From NCBI RefSeq assembly GCF_000378605.1, contig NZ_KB905155.1, positions 1,178,001 through 1,242,000 of the forward strand: a stretch of 64,000 nucleotides of DNA, in the 5' to 3' direction. The position numbers and the translations under genes were made by a program. Positions 16,482-24,596 of this stretch are shown in pieces; position 1 is the first letter of the stretch; each line of letters opens with the position of its first letter. The notes beneath the pieces were generated by a model, which saw only the letters and a program-made list of their open reading frames with translations, did no database searches and had not been told where the DNA came from. Source of the stretch: Thioalkalivibrio sp. ALJ21. GTDB taxonomy: Bacteria; Pseudomonadota; Gammaproteobacteria; Ectothiorhodospirales; Ectothiorhodospiraceae.

Positions 16482-16879
16482 CACGCCCCCTTCGGACCGT
16501 AGTGGCGCACGGTGAGTGCGATATTCAGTGCGAACAGGATCATCGCCGCCCAGGCCATCGCCCCGCCGATCGCAACCGTCGGGTTATGGAAGATCACCCA
16601 GCCGGCGACCATCACCCAGAGACCGAGATTGGCCAGCACGAACTGCACATGCCCCAGCCGTTCCGAGAACAGCGAGCGCCCGGAAAAGCGCGGCAATACG
16701 TGGAGCCCCACGCCGTAGATCATCATGGTCACAAAGCCCAGCAGCATCAGATGACCATGGATGCGCGGCACATTGCCGGGGATCAGCCCCGGATGGGCCA
16801 GCCAGAGGATGCCGATGAGTCCACCCAGGAGTGCATAGGCCAGCGCGGCCAGGATGAACATCCGGTTGCGTGGATGCAT
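16481..16879 (-). CDS. Four-helix membrane protein related to NorB/CcoN-type subunit I fragments
   Basis: A 132-aa integral membrane protein with four helices (about residues 7-28, 38-60, 72-93, 97-118). The conserved core is RIHGHLMLLGFVTMMIYG, GLHVLPRFSGR, then LGHVQFVLANLG. The HGH and H-x-L-P-R-F motifs recall helices of NO reductase/cbb3 oxidase subunit I and of NnrS, which carry heme or metal ligands, but the protein is far too short to be an oxidase. GGGAG lies about 10 bases before the ATG at 16879; a longer frame to 17014 would cross the FNR-type box and is rejected. It is first in the leftward operon, about 70 bp from that box. Confidence 0.8.
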   Translation of the reverse strand: MHPRNRMFILAALAYALLGGLIGILWLAHPGLIPGNVPRIHGHLMLLGFVTMMIYGVGLHVLPRFSGRSLFSERLGHVQFVLANLGLWVMVAGWVIFHNPTVAIGGAMAWAAMILFALNIALTVRHYGPKGA

Positions 16880-16948
16880 GTCTCGTTTGCTCCCTTTTTG
16901 TTTGTTCTGCAGCGAGGCTAGACTACGATAAGATCCATCGTAAATACA

Positions 16949-16962
16949 TTGATCGAGATCAA
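16949..16962. promoter_or_regulatory. FNR/ANR/DNR-type operator (perfect TTGAT-N4-ATCAA)
   Basis: TTGATCGAGATCAA is a perfect FNR-family half-site pair, sited between the divergent membrane-protein and hemerythrin genes. It is 70 bp from the leftward start codon and 84 bp from the rightward one. For the leftward operon, a site centred at -41.5 would place the -10 near TAGTCT (complement 16920-16925), as expected for a class II activated promoter. FNR/ANR responds to oxygen and DNR/NnrR to nitric oxide; the sequence cannot tell them apart. Confidence 0.8.
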
Positions 16963-17045
16963 CACGGACGCTTGCGCCTTCAGAGACAGTACGCCCCACA
17001 TGTGCTCTGAACACACGCCGATTGCCCCGCCATCCGAGCCTATTG

Positions 17046-17603
17046 ATGAAACTGCACCTCCATGAACCCGCGCCCGGCTTCCACCGCCCGCTCGACCTCC
17101 TGCGGGCCTGTCATCGGCGGATCACCAACTGCCTCGACACAATGGAGCGGCTGTCGGAACACCTGGAGCAGCACGGGGCCGACGCGGAGGCCCAATCCGC
17201 GGCTCGCCGTGTGCTGGCCTATTTCGAGCAGGCCGCCCCGCAACATCACGCCGACGAGGACCAGGATCTGTTCCCGATCCTGCATGCGTACCGCGACCAC
17301 CCCGAGGCCCACCCACAACTGAGTGAGTGGATGGACCGCCTGAGCGCGGAGCACCCCCGTCTTGAGGCTGGCTGGGACGCCCTGGAGCCGGCCCTGCAAC
17401 GCATTGCGGCAGGGCACGCCGATCCGCTGGTAGGCGCGGCTGACTGGATACAGCGCTACCGGGCCCACCTCGAGCTGGAGGAACAAGCCGTACTGCCGCT
17501 GGCCGAACACCTGCTCAGCGCCGAGGAACGCGCCCGTATCGGACGCTCCATGGCGCACCGGCGCGGCATACCGGATGCGTACACGGAGCCCGCCAATGAG
17601 TGA
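17046..17603 (+). CDS. Hemerythrin-domain (HHE) protein
   Basis: A 185-aa cytoplasmic protein with a single hemerythrin-like four-helix bundle. Candidate di-iron ligands are RACHRRI (His near 26), the pair HHADED (about 68-74) with LFPIL, SAEHPRLEAGWD (His about 103) and YRAHLELEEQAVLPLAEHL (His about 140, Glu near 144). The bundle is typical of prokaryotic HHE proteins that bind O2 or NO or repair iron-sulfur clusters under nitrosative stress. The ATG at 17046 lacks a strong ribosome site. Its 3' end overlaps the DUF2249-hemerythrin gene by 8 bp, and the FNR-type box lies 84 bp upstream. Confidence 0.9.
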   Translation: MKLHLHEPAPGFHRPLDLLRACHRRITNCLDTMERLSEHLEQHGADAEAQSAARRVLAYFEQAAPQHHADEDQDLFPILHAYRDHPEAHPQLSEWMDRLSAEHPRLEAGWDALEPALQRIAAGHADPLVGAADWIQRYRAHLELEEQAVLPLAEHLLSAEERARIGRSMAHRRGIPDAYTEPANE

Positions 17604-18312
17604 CTTCCTGCTGGACCTGCGGGGACTCGCCGATCACGCGCACACCCGCGCCTACTACACGTTGCGTGAACTGCAACCGGGTCAGGTCTTCGACGTCTGG
17701 CTGGATCAGGAGCCGCAGCTGCTGATGGATGCGGTCAGCCTGCAGTTGCGCCACGCCATCCACTGGCAGGTGCAGGAAAGTGGCCCGCCGCTGTGGAAAC
17801 TGCGCGTCCAGCGCCGCGAGGACGTCGCGCCCGTGGATCTTGTCGATCTGCTTCAGCGCGACCACCTGCGCATCGACCGGCTGTTCGCCAGTGCCCTGCA
17901 CAAGGTCAATGCTGGCGATCTCGAGGGCGCGGCACCGGACTTTCGGGCCTACGTGGAAGGCCTGCGCCGGCACGTTCATGTGGAGAACGAACTCATCGTC
18001 CCGACGCTTGAGGTTGCGCGCGGAGTCGGCAGCCAGGACCCGGTCACGATCATGCTGCGCGAGCATGACGAGATCCTGGAACAAACCGCGCTGCTGGAAC
18101 ACGAGTTCCAGGAAGGTGTCGACGAGGCGTGGATGGTGGCCCCGTTCTTCGCCCTGATCTCCGGGGCCCTCGCCAAACACGAAAGCCGCGAGGAGCAAAA
18201 CGTCTTCCCGAACTGGGGACGCCGCCTGCGCCACGAACCCGACCTGGCGGCCGAACTCCTGGAGAAGGCCCATCAGCATCTGGGGGATGGCCTCGGGACG
18301 CCCGATCGATAG
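17596..18312 (+). CDS. DUF2249-hemerythrin fusion protein
   Basis: A 238-aa protein. Residues 1-72 are a DUF2249 domain (TusA/SirA-like fold), starting LLDLRGLADHAHTRAYYTLRELQPGQVF; unlike TusA it lacks the active CPxP cysteine. Residues about 85-225 form a hemerythrin bundle with LLQRDHLRIDRLF, LRRHVHVENELIVPTL, MLREHDEILEQTALLEHEF and LAKHESREEQNVFPNW, which give the expected His/Glu ligands. DUF2249 domains are often linked to hemerythrins and NO metabolism genes in denitrifiers. It overlaps the preceding hemerythrin gene (AATGAGTGA), so both are coupled and likely under the FNR-type box. Confidence 0.9.
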   Translation: MSDFLLDLRGLADHAHTRAYYTLRELQPGQVFDVWLDQEPQLLMDAVSLQLRHAIHWQVQESGPPLWKLRVQRREDVAPVDLVDLLQRDHLRIDRLFASALHKVNAGDLEGAAPDFRAYVEGLRRHVHVENELIVPTLEVARGVGSQDPVTIMLREHDEILEQTALLEHEFQEGVDEAWMVAPFFALISGALAKHESREEQNVFPNWGRRLRHEPDLAAELLEKAHQHLGDGLGTPDR

Positions 18313-18370
18313 GGGTCGGCAATACGCAAGGACTGTGTCACGATAGTTCATCGCCACGGCCCGAAACGAC

Positions 18371-21115
18371 GTGACACCACTCCACCCCGATACCGGCTTC
18401 CCCCGCCCTTTCCAGCGGCTTCGCGAGTGGCACGCGGTATGGGCAGTCGTCGCCCTGACCCTGGCGGTCCTGCTGCCTTGCAGCGCCAGCGCTCAGGCCG
18501 ACGAGTCGGCGCAACCCCTGATCGTCTCCCAGGACCATGCCTGGCCACCCTTTGCCTTCGCCGACAATGGCGGCAAGCCACGCGGCTTGCTGGTCGATTT
18601 GTGGCAGGAACTCGCAAACGAACTCGACCGCCCGGTGGAGTTCCGGCTGGTCGACTGGCCGCGCACCCTGGATCTCGTGCGCGACGGCGAGGCCAATGTC
18701 CACGGCGGGCTAATCCAGTCTCCCGAACGCGAACAAACGCTGGTCTTCAGCGACGTGCTGTTCCCCCTGCGCACCTTTGCCTTTGTGCGTACCGGCGCGC
18801 CCGTGGCCCAACTGGGCGAACTCGCACACAAGCCGGCAGGCGTTGTGGCGGGCAGCTTCGAACTCGAGTTCATGCGGCGCGAACGACCCGAGCACCCGCT
18901 GCAGGTCTTCGACAACAACGAGCAAATGGTGCGCGCCGCGGTGGAAGGCATGATCGATGTCTTCGTCGGCGACTACCCGGTCGCCATGTACCTGCTGGAC
19001 CGTCATGGCGAGCCGGGCATGTTTCACCCCCTGGAGCTGCTCTACGAGCAGCCCCTGCGCGCAGCGGTAACGCACGGTAACGAGGAACTGCTGGACGAAA
19101 TCAACACGGCCATCGCCCAGCTGGATGACGAACTGCTGCGCCAGATCACGCAGCGCTGGATCCACTCGGATACGGTCGAGGTGATCCCCACCTGGCTGCT
19201 CCCAACCGTCATTGGCCTGGGCCTGCTGGCGGTATTGCTGTATGCCGCATTGCTGCTTCGCCAGCGGCGCGCGCTCGAAACACGCGTTCGCCAGCGCACC
19301 GCGGAGCTCGAGGATGAGCGCGAGCTGTTCCGTACCCTGACCGAACACGCCGCAGCCGGGGTATTCATCCTCCAGAACGACCATTTCCAGACCGTCAATC
19401 CGGCCCTTTCCCGTATCCTTCAGCGCCCCGAATCCTGGCTGCTGAACCAGCCCTTCTACGAGATCATCCACCCGGAACAGCGCGAGGCCGTGACCCAGCG
19501 GGCCCGCGACCGGATCGCGGGCAAAAAGGTGCCGGATCACTACGAGATGAAGGTCATCACCGGCGAGGGCGAGACCCGCTGGGTCGACCTGACCGCCGGC
19601 CGCGTAGAGCTGCAAAGCGGCTCGGCCAGTATTGGCACGATATACGACATCACCGAACGGCGACTGCTGGAGGATCAACTGCGCACCAGCGAGGCCCAGT
19701 ACCGCCAGCTGGTCGAGAATATCGGCGACATCATCTACACCCTTACGCCGGACGGCGCCATCACCTATGTCTCGCCGCAATGGACACGAGTACTGGCTTA
19801 TACCGCCGAGGAAACGACCGGAACCCCCATCACCGATTACGTCCATCGGGAGGACCGCGAGGAATTGGGCCGCTTCCTCCAGCGCACCATCCGCTCCGAG
19901 AAAAACGACCAGGAAATCGAGTACCGCATCCGGCATCAAAAAGGGGAATGGCGCTGGCACGTCTCGAGCGGCGCCCCGATCCGCAGCGCGACGGGCGAGA
20001 TCACGGGCTATGTGGGTGTAGCCCGAGACATCACCGATCGCCGCCGCATGCACGACGAGCTTCAGTACCAGGCGCGTTTCAATGCCATGCTGGCGCACCT
20101 GTCCTCGGATTTTGTAACCGCCAGCGCCGACTTGATGGACGAACGTCTGGACGCCGCGCTGGCCGATATCGGGCGCTTTTTCGAGAGCGACCGCTGCTAC
20201 CTGTTCGAGTTGTCAGCGGATGGCGACCATATGGACAACACCCACGAATGGTGTGCCCCCGGTGTGTTCTCCGTAATGGATCAGCTGCGGGATGTAGACC
20301 TCAATGAACTGCCCTGGTGGCGCACCCGCATGCTGGAAATGATCGAGCAGCGCATACCGGTGGTGATCCCCGTGGTGGACGACCTCCCTGAGGAGGCGGC
20401 CACCGAACGCGAGCTGTTCCGGCGACAAGGCGTCAAGACCCTGATCTGCGTACCCATCCTGACTGGACAGCAGGTCACCGGCTTTGTCGGGATGGACATG
20501 CTGCGCCCGCGCACCTGGCGCAAGGATCAGGATGAACTGCTGCTGGTGCTCGGCAACCTGATCTCGGAGGCACTGCAGCGTAACCACCTGGAGATCCAGC
20601 TACGCGATCTGGGGATCACCGATCCATTGACCGGCCTGTACAACCGCCGCTACCTGATGGAGCGCCTGCGCGAACAGATCGAGGCCTGGCGCCGCCACGG
20701 CGAACACTTTGCCGTGGCGATTCTGGATCTGGACCACTTCAAGGCCCTCAATGACACCCATGGGCACCTGGCCGGCGACGAGGTGCTGCGCAACTTCGGT
20801 GATCTGCTGCGACGCCAGCACCGGGTCTTCGACATTGTCGCTCGTTTTGGCGGCGAGGAATTCATCGTGGTGCTGAGCCATGTCGATCACGAGGCCGCCA
20901 CCACCGCGATCGAGCGCCTGCTGCAGGCCACCCGCGAACTCGACACACGGTTCGAGGGCGAATCACTGGCCTTCACGGTCAGCGCCGGCCTGGCCTGGTC
21001 CGACGAGTGCGACCCGGAGCACCTCACGCCCGAAGCCCTGATCGATCGGGCCGATGGGCGTCTGTATCGCGCGAAGGCCCAGGGGCGCGACCGGCTTGTA
21101 GCCGGAGACACGTAA
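18371..21115 (+). CDS. Membrane sensor diguanylate cyclase (SBP_bac_3-TM-PAS-PAS-GAF-GGDEF)
   Basis: A 914-aa signalling protein. Order: N-terminal signal anchor (about 20-40), a periplasmic amino-acid-binding-protein-like domain (about 48-270, PLIVSQDHAWPPFAF), a membrane helix (about 275-297), a short coiled coil, two PAS domains (about 322-435 and 440-565, each ending in a PAC-like DITERR/DITDRR), a GAF domain (about 585-735) and a GGDEF domain (about 745-910). The active site is intact (GGEEF near residue 827) and is preceded by an RxxD inhibitory site (RVFD). It should make cyclic di-GMP in response to a periplasmic solute. The start is GTG at 18371; no ATG fits. It follows the hemerythrin operon by 58 bp. 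Confidence 0.92.
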   Translation: MTPLHPDTGFPRPFQRLREWHAVWAVVALTLAVLLPCSASAQADESAQPLIVSQDHAWPPFAFADNGGKPRGLLVDLWQELANELDRPVEFRLVDWPRTLDLVRDGEANVHGGLIQSPEREQTLVFSDVLFPLRTFAFVRTGAPVAQLGELAHKPAGVVAGSFELEFMRRERPEHPLQVFDNNEQMVRAAVEGMIDVFVGDYPVAMYLLDRHGEPGMFHPLELLYEQPLRAAVTHGNEELLDEINTAIAQLDDELLRQITQRWIHSDTVEVIPTWLLPTVIGLGLLAVLLYAALLLRQRRALETRVRQRTAELEDERELFRTLTEHAAAGVFILQNDHFQTVNPALSRILQRPESWLLNQPFYEIIHPEQREAVTQRARDRIAGKKVPDHYEMKVITGEGETRWVDLTAGRVELQSGSASIGTIYDITERRLLEDQLRTSEAQYRQLVENIGDIIYTLTPDGAITYVSPQWTRVLAYTAEETTGTPITDYVHREDREELGRFLQRTIRSEKNDQEIEYRIRHQKGEWRWHVSSGAPIRSATGEITGYVGVARDITDRRRMHDELQYQARFNAMLAHLSSDFVTASADLMDERLDAALADIGRFFESDRCYLFELSADGDHMDNTHEWCAPGVFSVMDQLRDVDLNELPWWRTRMLEMIEQRIPVVIPVVDDLPEEAATERELFRRQGVKTLICVPILTGQQVTGFVGMDMLRPRTWRKDQDELLLVLGNLISEALQRNHLEIQLRDLGITDPLTGLYNRRYLMERLREQIEAWRRHGEHFAVAILDLDHFKALNDTHGHLAGDEVLRNFGDLLRRQHRVFDIVARFGGEEFIVVLSHVDHEAATTAIERLLQATRELDTRFEGESLAFTVSAGLAWSDECDPEHLTPEALIDRADGRLYRAKAQGRDRLVAGDT

Positions 21116-21139
21116 CCCATCCGGGACACGTTGAATGCG

Positions 21140-22345
21140 TCAGTGCCTCCCGGCGCCCCGTGGACCCGACAGTCGGCTGAGCGCCCACAACCCGAGCGCG
21201 GGCCCGGGCAGCAATAGCCACAACACCCACAGCCCCAGGTCATCCCACAGCCAGGCGGTCACCAGGATCGAAGGCAGGGTGAGCGCAAAGCCGATGGCAT
21301 TCATCACGCTCAGGGCAGAGCCCACCGCATCCGGTGGCGCACTCTCCGCAGCCAGCGCCGAGAACTGGGGCGAATCCGCGATCACCGTCAGGCCCCAAAG
21401 GACCAGCAGTCCCAGGAGCAGCCACGGGGCCAGGCCCGCCAACAACGGATACAGCAGGCACACCAGCCCGGATGTCGCCAGCGCCACCCGCGCGACACGC
21501 AGGCTTCCCAAACGGCGACTCAGCCGGCCACCCCAGACACAGCCCACGGCACCCAGCCCGATCACCGCGAAGGCCAGCCAGGGCACCAGCCCGGCGGGGG
21601 CATCCAGACGGGCCAGTTCATGCGCAACCAGCAGCGGAACCAGCGTCCAGAAGGCATACAGCTCCCAGCAATGGCCGAAGTAACCGCCAGCCACCGCACG
21701 AAAGTCACGCCCGCCCAATGCACGAAAGCCCTTGCCCAACCCCGGTGTGCGCCCCGACGGCGGCAGATGCGGCCCGTCGCCCAGGCGCGCGATCATCCAG
21801 GCGGCCGCCACGGCCAGCACCGAGGCCAGCATCATCGGCACCGGCCAGACCAGGTCGAGGGTCACGCCCCGCAGGAGATGAGGAAGCGCCGTTCCCAGCG
21901 TGAGCATCCCCAGCAGCCAGGACAGGGCCCAGCCCTTGTGCTGCGGCGTCCAGCTGATCACCAGCTTCATGCCCAGCGGATACACCCCGGCCAGACACAG
22001 CCCGACGACAAAGCGCACCGCCAGCGCCAGCTCCCAGACGCCGGCCAGCAGGATGAACCCGGCATTGACCAGCGCGCCCAATAGCGCGGACACCATGAAC
22101 AGGCGACTGGCACACACCCGGTCTGCCAGGCCGGTCGCGGCCGCCACCAGGGTGCCGGTGATAAACCCCAGCTGGGTCGCCATCGTCAGCCAGCCGATCT
22201 CGGTCGCCGTCCAGCCCAGTGCCTGCTGCAGGGACAGCCCGACCCCGTTCACGCTGAACCACAGCGAGGTCGCAAAGAGCTGAGCGGTCACGATCACCGC
22301 CAGGGGATGGCGGTGCAGCAGTCCAGCGTAATGGCCTGCCTGCAC
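21140..22345 (-). CDS. MFS transporter
   Basis: A major-facilitator carrier of about 401 aa with twelve predicted helices. TM1 is VIVTAQLFATSLWFSVNGVG and the loop after TM2 carries the usual acidic/arginine signature (ATGLADRV). The middle loop (GDGPHLPPSGRTPGLGKGF) separates the halves. Substrate unknown. The start is uncertain: the GTG at 22345, six bases after the stop of the glycosylase gene, gives a normal 15-residue N-terminus, whereas the ATG at 22393 would overlap that gene by 43 bp. It is the last gene of a minus-strand group rluB - glycosylase - MFS, and converges with the diguanylate cyclase gene. Confidence 0.85.
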   Translation of the reverse strand: MQAGHYAGLLHRHPLAVIVTAQLFATSLWFSVNGVGLSLQQALGWTATEIGWLTMATQLGFITGTLVAAATGLADRVCASRLFMVSALLGALVNAGFILLAGVWELALAVRFVVGLCLAGVYPLGMKLVISWTPQHKGWALSWLLGMLTLGTALPHLLRGVTLDLVWPVPMMLASVLAVAAAWMIARLGDGPHLPPSGRTPGLGKGFRALGGRDFRAVAGGYFGHCWELYAFWTLVPLLVAHELARLDAPAGLVPWLAFAVIGLGAVGCVWGGRLSRRLGSLRVARVALATSGLVCLLYPLLAGLAPWLLLGLLVLWGLTVIADSPQFSALAAESAPPDAVGSALSVMNAIGFALTLPSILVTAWLWDDLGLWVLWLLLPGPALGLWALSRLSGPRGAGRH

Positions 22346-22350
22346 GAGTT

Positions 22351-23001
22351 CTAAACCACCACGCGTCCGGGACAGACGTCGCTCAGGGGGCATCCCTTAC
22401 ACGCCGGCTTGGGACGGCAGCGCTGCTTGCCGTGCTCCACGATCAGGGCATGCAGATCATTGAAGGCCTGCGCATCCGGCCCCAGCTCCGACTCCACATA
22501 GGCCCGCAGGTCGTCGTAGGCACCACGGGCATGCGGCAGGCCCAGCCGTTCGAACAGCCGCCGGGTGTAGGCATCGACCACGAACACGGGCCGCTCGAAG
22601 GCGTACAGCACGATGTCGTCCGCGGTCTCCGGCCCCACGCCCTTGACGCCCAGAAGGGCCGATCGCAGGGCCTCGGTCTCCATGCGGGCCAGGGTTTCTA
22701 CCCCGCCCTGCTGTTCCAGAAAGCGCAGCAGGTGTCGCAGCCGGTCGGCCTTCACGTTGAAGTACCCGCTCGGGCGAATGTGCTCGGCGAGGGTCTCGTG
22801 CGGAAGTGCCAGCAGAGACTCCGGATCCAGCACATCCGCCGCGCGCAGATTGGCGATCGCGCGTTCGACATTGGTCCAGCTGGTGTTCTGCGTGAGCACC
22901 GCACCCACCATGACCTCGAACGCCGACTCCGCCGGCCACCACTGCAGATCGCCGTAGGCGCCCTGCAGGCGCTGCCCGACCTCGGCCACCCGCAATGGCA
23001 T
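22351..23001 (-). CDS. HhH-GPD DNA glycosylase related to endonuclease III (MagIII-like)
   Basis: A 216-aa helix-hairpin-helix glycosylase. The core runs from SAFEVMVGAVLTQNTSWTNVERA (about 26-48) through LLGVKGVGPETADDIVLYAFERPVFVVDAYTRRLFERLG (about 115-155). The catalytic Asp is present (VVDAYTRR), but the lyase Lys of Nth (GRKTA) is replaced by GPETA, so it is probably monofunctional, like MagIII or related 3-methyladenine glycosylases. The [4Fe-4S] cluster ligands at the C-terminus are spaced C-X5-C-X2-C-X5-C, one residue shorter than Nth. Its ATG overlaps the TGA of rluB by one base (TGATG), so the two are coupled. Confidence 0.85.
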   Translation of the reverse strand: MPLRVAEVGQRLQGAYGDLQWWPAESAFEVMVGAVLTQNTSWTNVERAIANLRAADVLDPESLLALPHETLAEHIRPSGYFNVKADRLRHLLRFLEQQGGVETLARMETEALRSALLGVKGVGPETADDIVLYAFERPVFVVDAYTRRLFERLGLPHARGAYDDLRAYVESELGPDAQAFNDLHALIVEHGKQRCRPKPACKGCPLSDVCPGRVVV

Positions 23002-23957
23002 CAGGAACGCGCCCGACTACCCGGCTTGCGTGGCCCGCCCTTGCGCCCGGAACCTCCCGGCCCCGAACGCCCGGTCTTGCCGCCCTTGCCGGGGCCACTG
23101 CCCGGCTTGGTGGAGGTCCAGCGATCCGCTTCGCGTACGCGCCCGCCCGATTTGGCCCGCTTGCCGCGCGCCGGGCGAGTGTTGCGCCCCGGCCCGCGGC
23201 GCCGCCCCCGCTCGCGAATGGACTCCGGCACGGGCAGCTCGACCGCCTCGTACAGCGCCTCGACCTCGCGCACCTCCAGATCGCGGGAGGCGCCCGTCTT
23301 CAGGCCGCGCCCGAGGACCACCGGTCCGTAGCGCACCCGGATCAGCCGGCTCACGGTCACGCCGACCGCATCCCACAGGCGGCGCACCAGGCGGTTGCGG
23401 CCTTCACTGACCACGACATGGAACCAGTGATTGGCACCGTCGCCGCCGCGCTCTTCCAGGACATCGAAACGCGCGGGACCATCCTCCAGCTCGACCCCTT
23501 CCAGCAGCATGCGCCGCGTATCGTCGGGGACCTCGCCCAGCACCCGCACCGCATACTCGCGCTCCAGCGAATGACTGGGGTGCATCAGGCGATTCGCCAG
23601 TTCGCCATCGGTAGTGAACAGCAAAAGCCCCGAGGTGTTCAGGTCGAGGCGCCCGACCGCGACCCAGCGCTGCCCCTTCAGGCGCGGCAGGCTGGCGAAC
23701 ACCGGCTTGCGGCCCTCGGGGTCGCTGCGACTGCAGATCTCGCCGACCGGCTTGTGATACACGAGCCAGCGATGGGCATGCTCCGCCATGTGAATCACGC
23801 GCCCGCGCACGCGGATTACGTCATTCGGCCCTACCTGGTCACCCAGCTTGGCCGTGCGCTGGTTGACCTTCACCTCGCCGCGCTCGATCCAGCCCTCGAT
23901 CTCGCGCCGCGAACCGAGACCGCGCGCCGCCAGGACCTTCTGTACCCGCTCCGACAT
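23001..23957 (-). CDS. rluB: 23S rRNA pseudouridine synthase (RluB/RsuA family)
   Basis: A 318-aa enzyme that isomerises a uridine in rRNA, most likely U2605 of 23S rRNA. It has an N-terminal S4 RNA-binding domain (SERVQKVLAARGLGSRREIEGWIERGEVKVN, about 1-50) and the RsuA-type catalytic core with the Asp in VGRLDLNTSGLLLFTTDG (about residue 110). The final 75 residues are a low-complexity Arg/Gly/Lys tail (GRNTRPARGKRAKSG and similar), as in many RluB proteins. GGAG lies 9 bases before the ATG at 23957. A longer frame (to 24032) has no ribosome site. It is divergent from moaB. Confidence 0.92.
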   Translation of the reverse strand: MSERVQKVLAARGLGSRREIEGWIERGEVKVNQRTAKLGDQVGPNDVIRVRGRVIHMAEHAHRWLVYHKPVGEICSRSDPEGRKPVFASLPRLKGQRWVAVGRLDLNTSGLLLFTTDGELANRLMHPSHSLEREYAVRVLGEVPDDTRRMLLEGVELEDGPARFDVLEERGGDGANHWFHVVVSEGRNRLVRRLWDAVGVTVSRLIRVRYGPVVLGRGLKTGASRDLEVREVEALYEAVELPVPESIRERGRRRGPGRNTRPARGKRAKSGGRVREADRWTSTKPGSGPGKGGKTGRSGPGGSGRKGGPRKPGSRARS

Positions 23958-24055
23958 TCCTGCTGACTCCAGACGTCTCGATCCGGCCGCATTGCCGCGA
24001 CCGGACCCGCATTCATTATGATGGGCGCTCACGATACACCAACAGGACGTTGCCC

Positions 24056-24592
24056 ATGAGCGCGAAGAGCCCGGAAACCACCCCCGTCCAGACCCCGCTG
24101 AACATTGCCATCCTCACGGTATCCGACAGCCGAACGCTGGCCGAGGACCGCTCCGGCGATGCCCTGGTGGAGCGACTGGAGGGCGCAGGGCACCGCCTGG
24201 CCGAGCGCCGCGTGGTCCGGGACGACATCTACGCGATCCGCGCCGAACTCTCGCGCTGGATTGCCGATCCGGAGATCGACGCGGTGCTGACCACTGGCGG
24301 CACCGGCATCACCGGCCGCGACGGCACGCCGGAGGCCGCCTCGGTGCTGCTGGACAAGACCATCGAGGGCTTCGGCGAATTGTTCCGCATGCTCTCCTTT
24401 GAGGAGATCGGCACCTCCAGCCTGCAATCCCGCGCGCTGTCGGGCGTGGCCAACGGCACTTATGTCTTCGTGCTGCCCGGCTCCACCGGCGCCTGCCGCA
24501 CCGCCTGGGACCGCATCATCCAGGCTCAGCTGGACGACCGCACCATGCCCTGCAACCTGACCATGCTGATGCCGCGCCTGAAGGAATCCTGA
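24056..24592 (+). CDS. moaB: Molybdenum cofactor biosynthesis protein B
   Basis: A 178-aa MoaB/MogA-fold protein involved in molybdopterin adenylylation. The binding loop is TTGGTGITGRDGTPEA (about residues 81-97), preceded by ILTVSDSRTLAEDRSGDAL near the N-terminus and followed by VFVLPGSTGACRTAWDRII near 140. The TGGTG signature and length match MoaB. AGGA lies 8 bases before the ATG at 24056; a TTG two codons earlier is less likely. No other moa gene is nearby. The gene ends four bases before the convergent DUF488 gene. Confidence 0.94.
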   Translation: MSAKSPETTPVQTPLNIAILTVSDSRTLAEDRSGDALVERLEGAGHRLAERRVVRDDIYAIRAELSRWIADPEIDAVLTTGGTGITGRDGTPEAASVLLDKTIEGFGELFRMLSFEEIGTSSLQSRALSGVANGTYVFVLPGSTGACRTAWDRIIQAQLDDRTMPCNLTMLMPRLKES

Positions 24593-24596
24593 GCGA

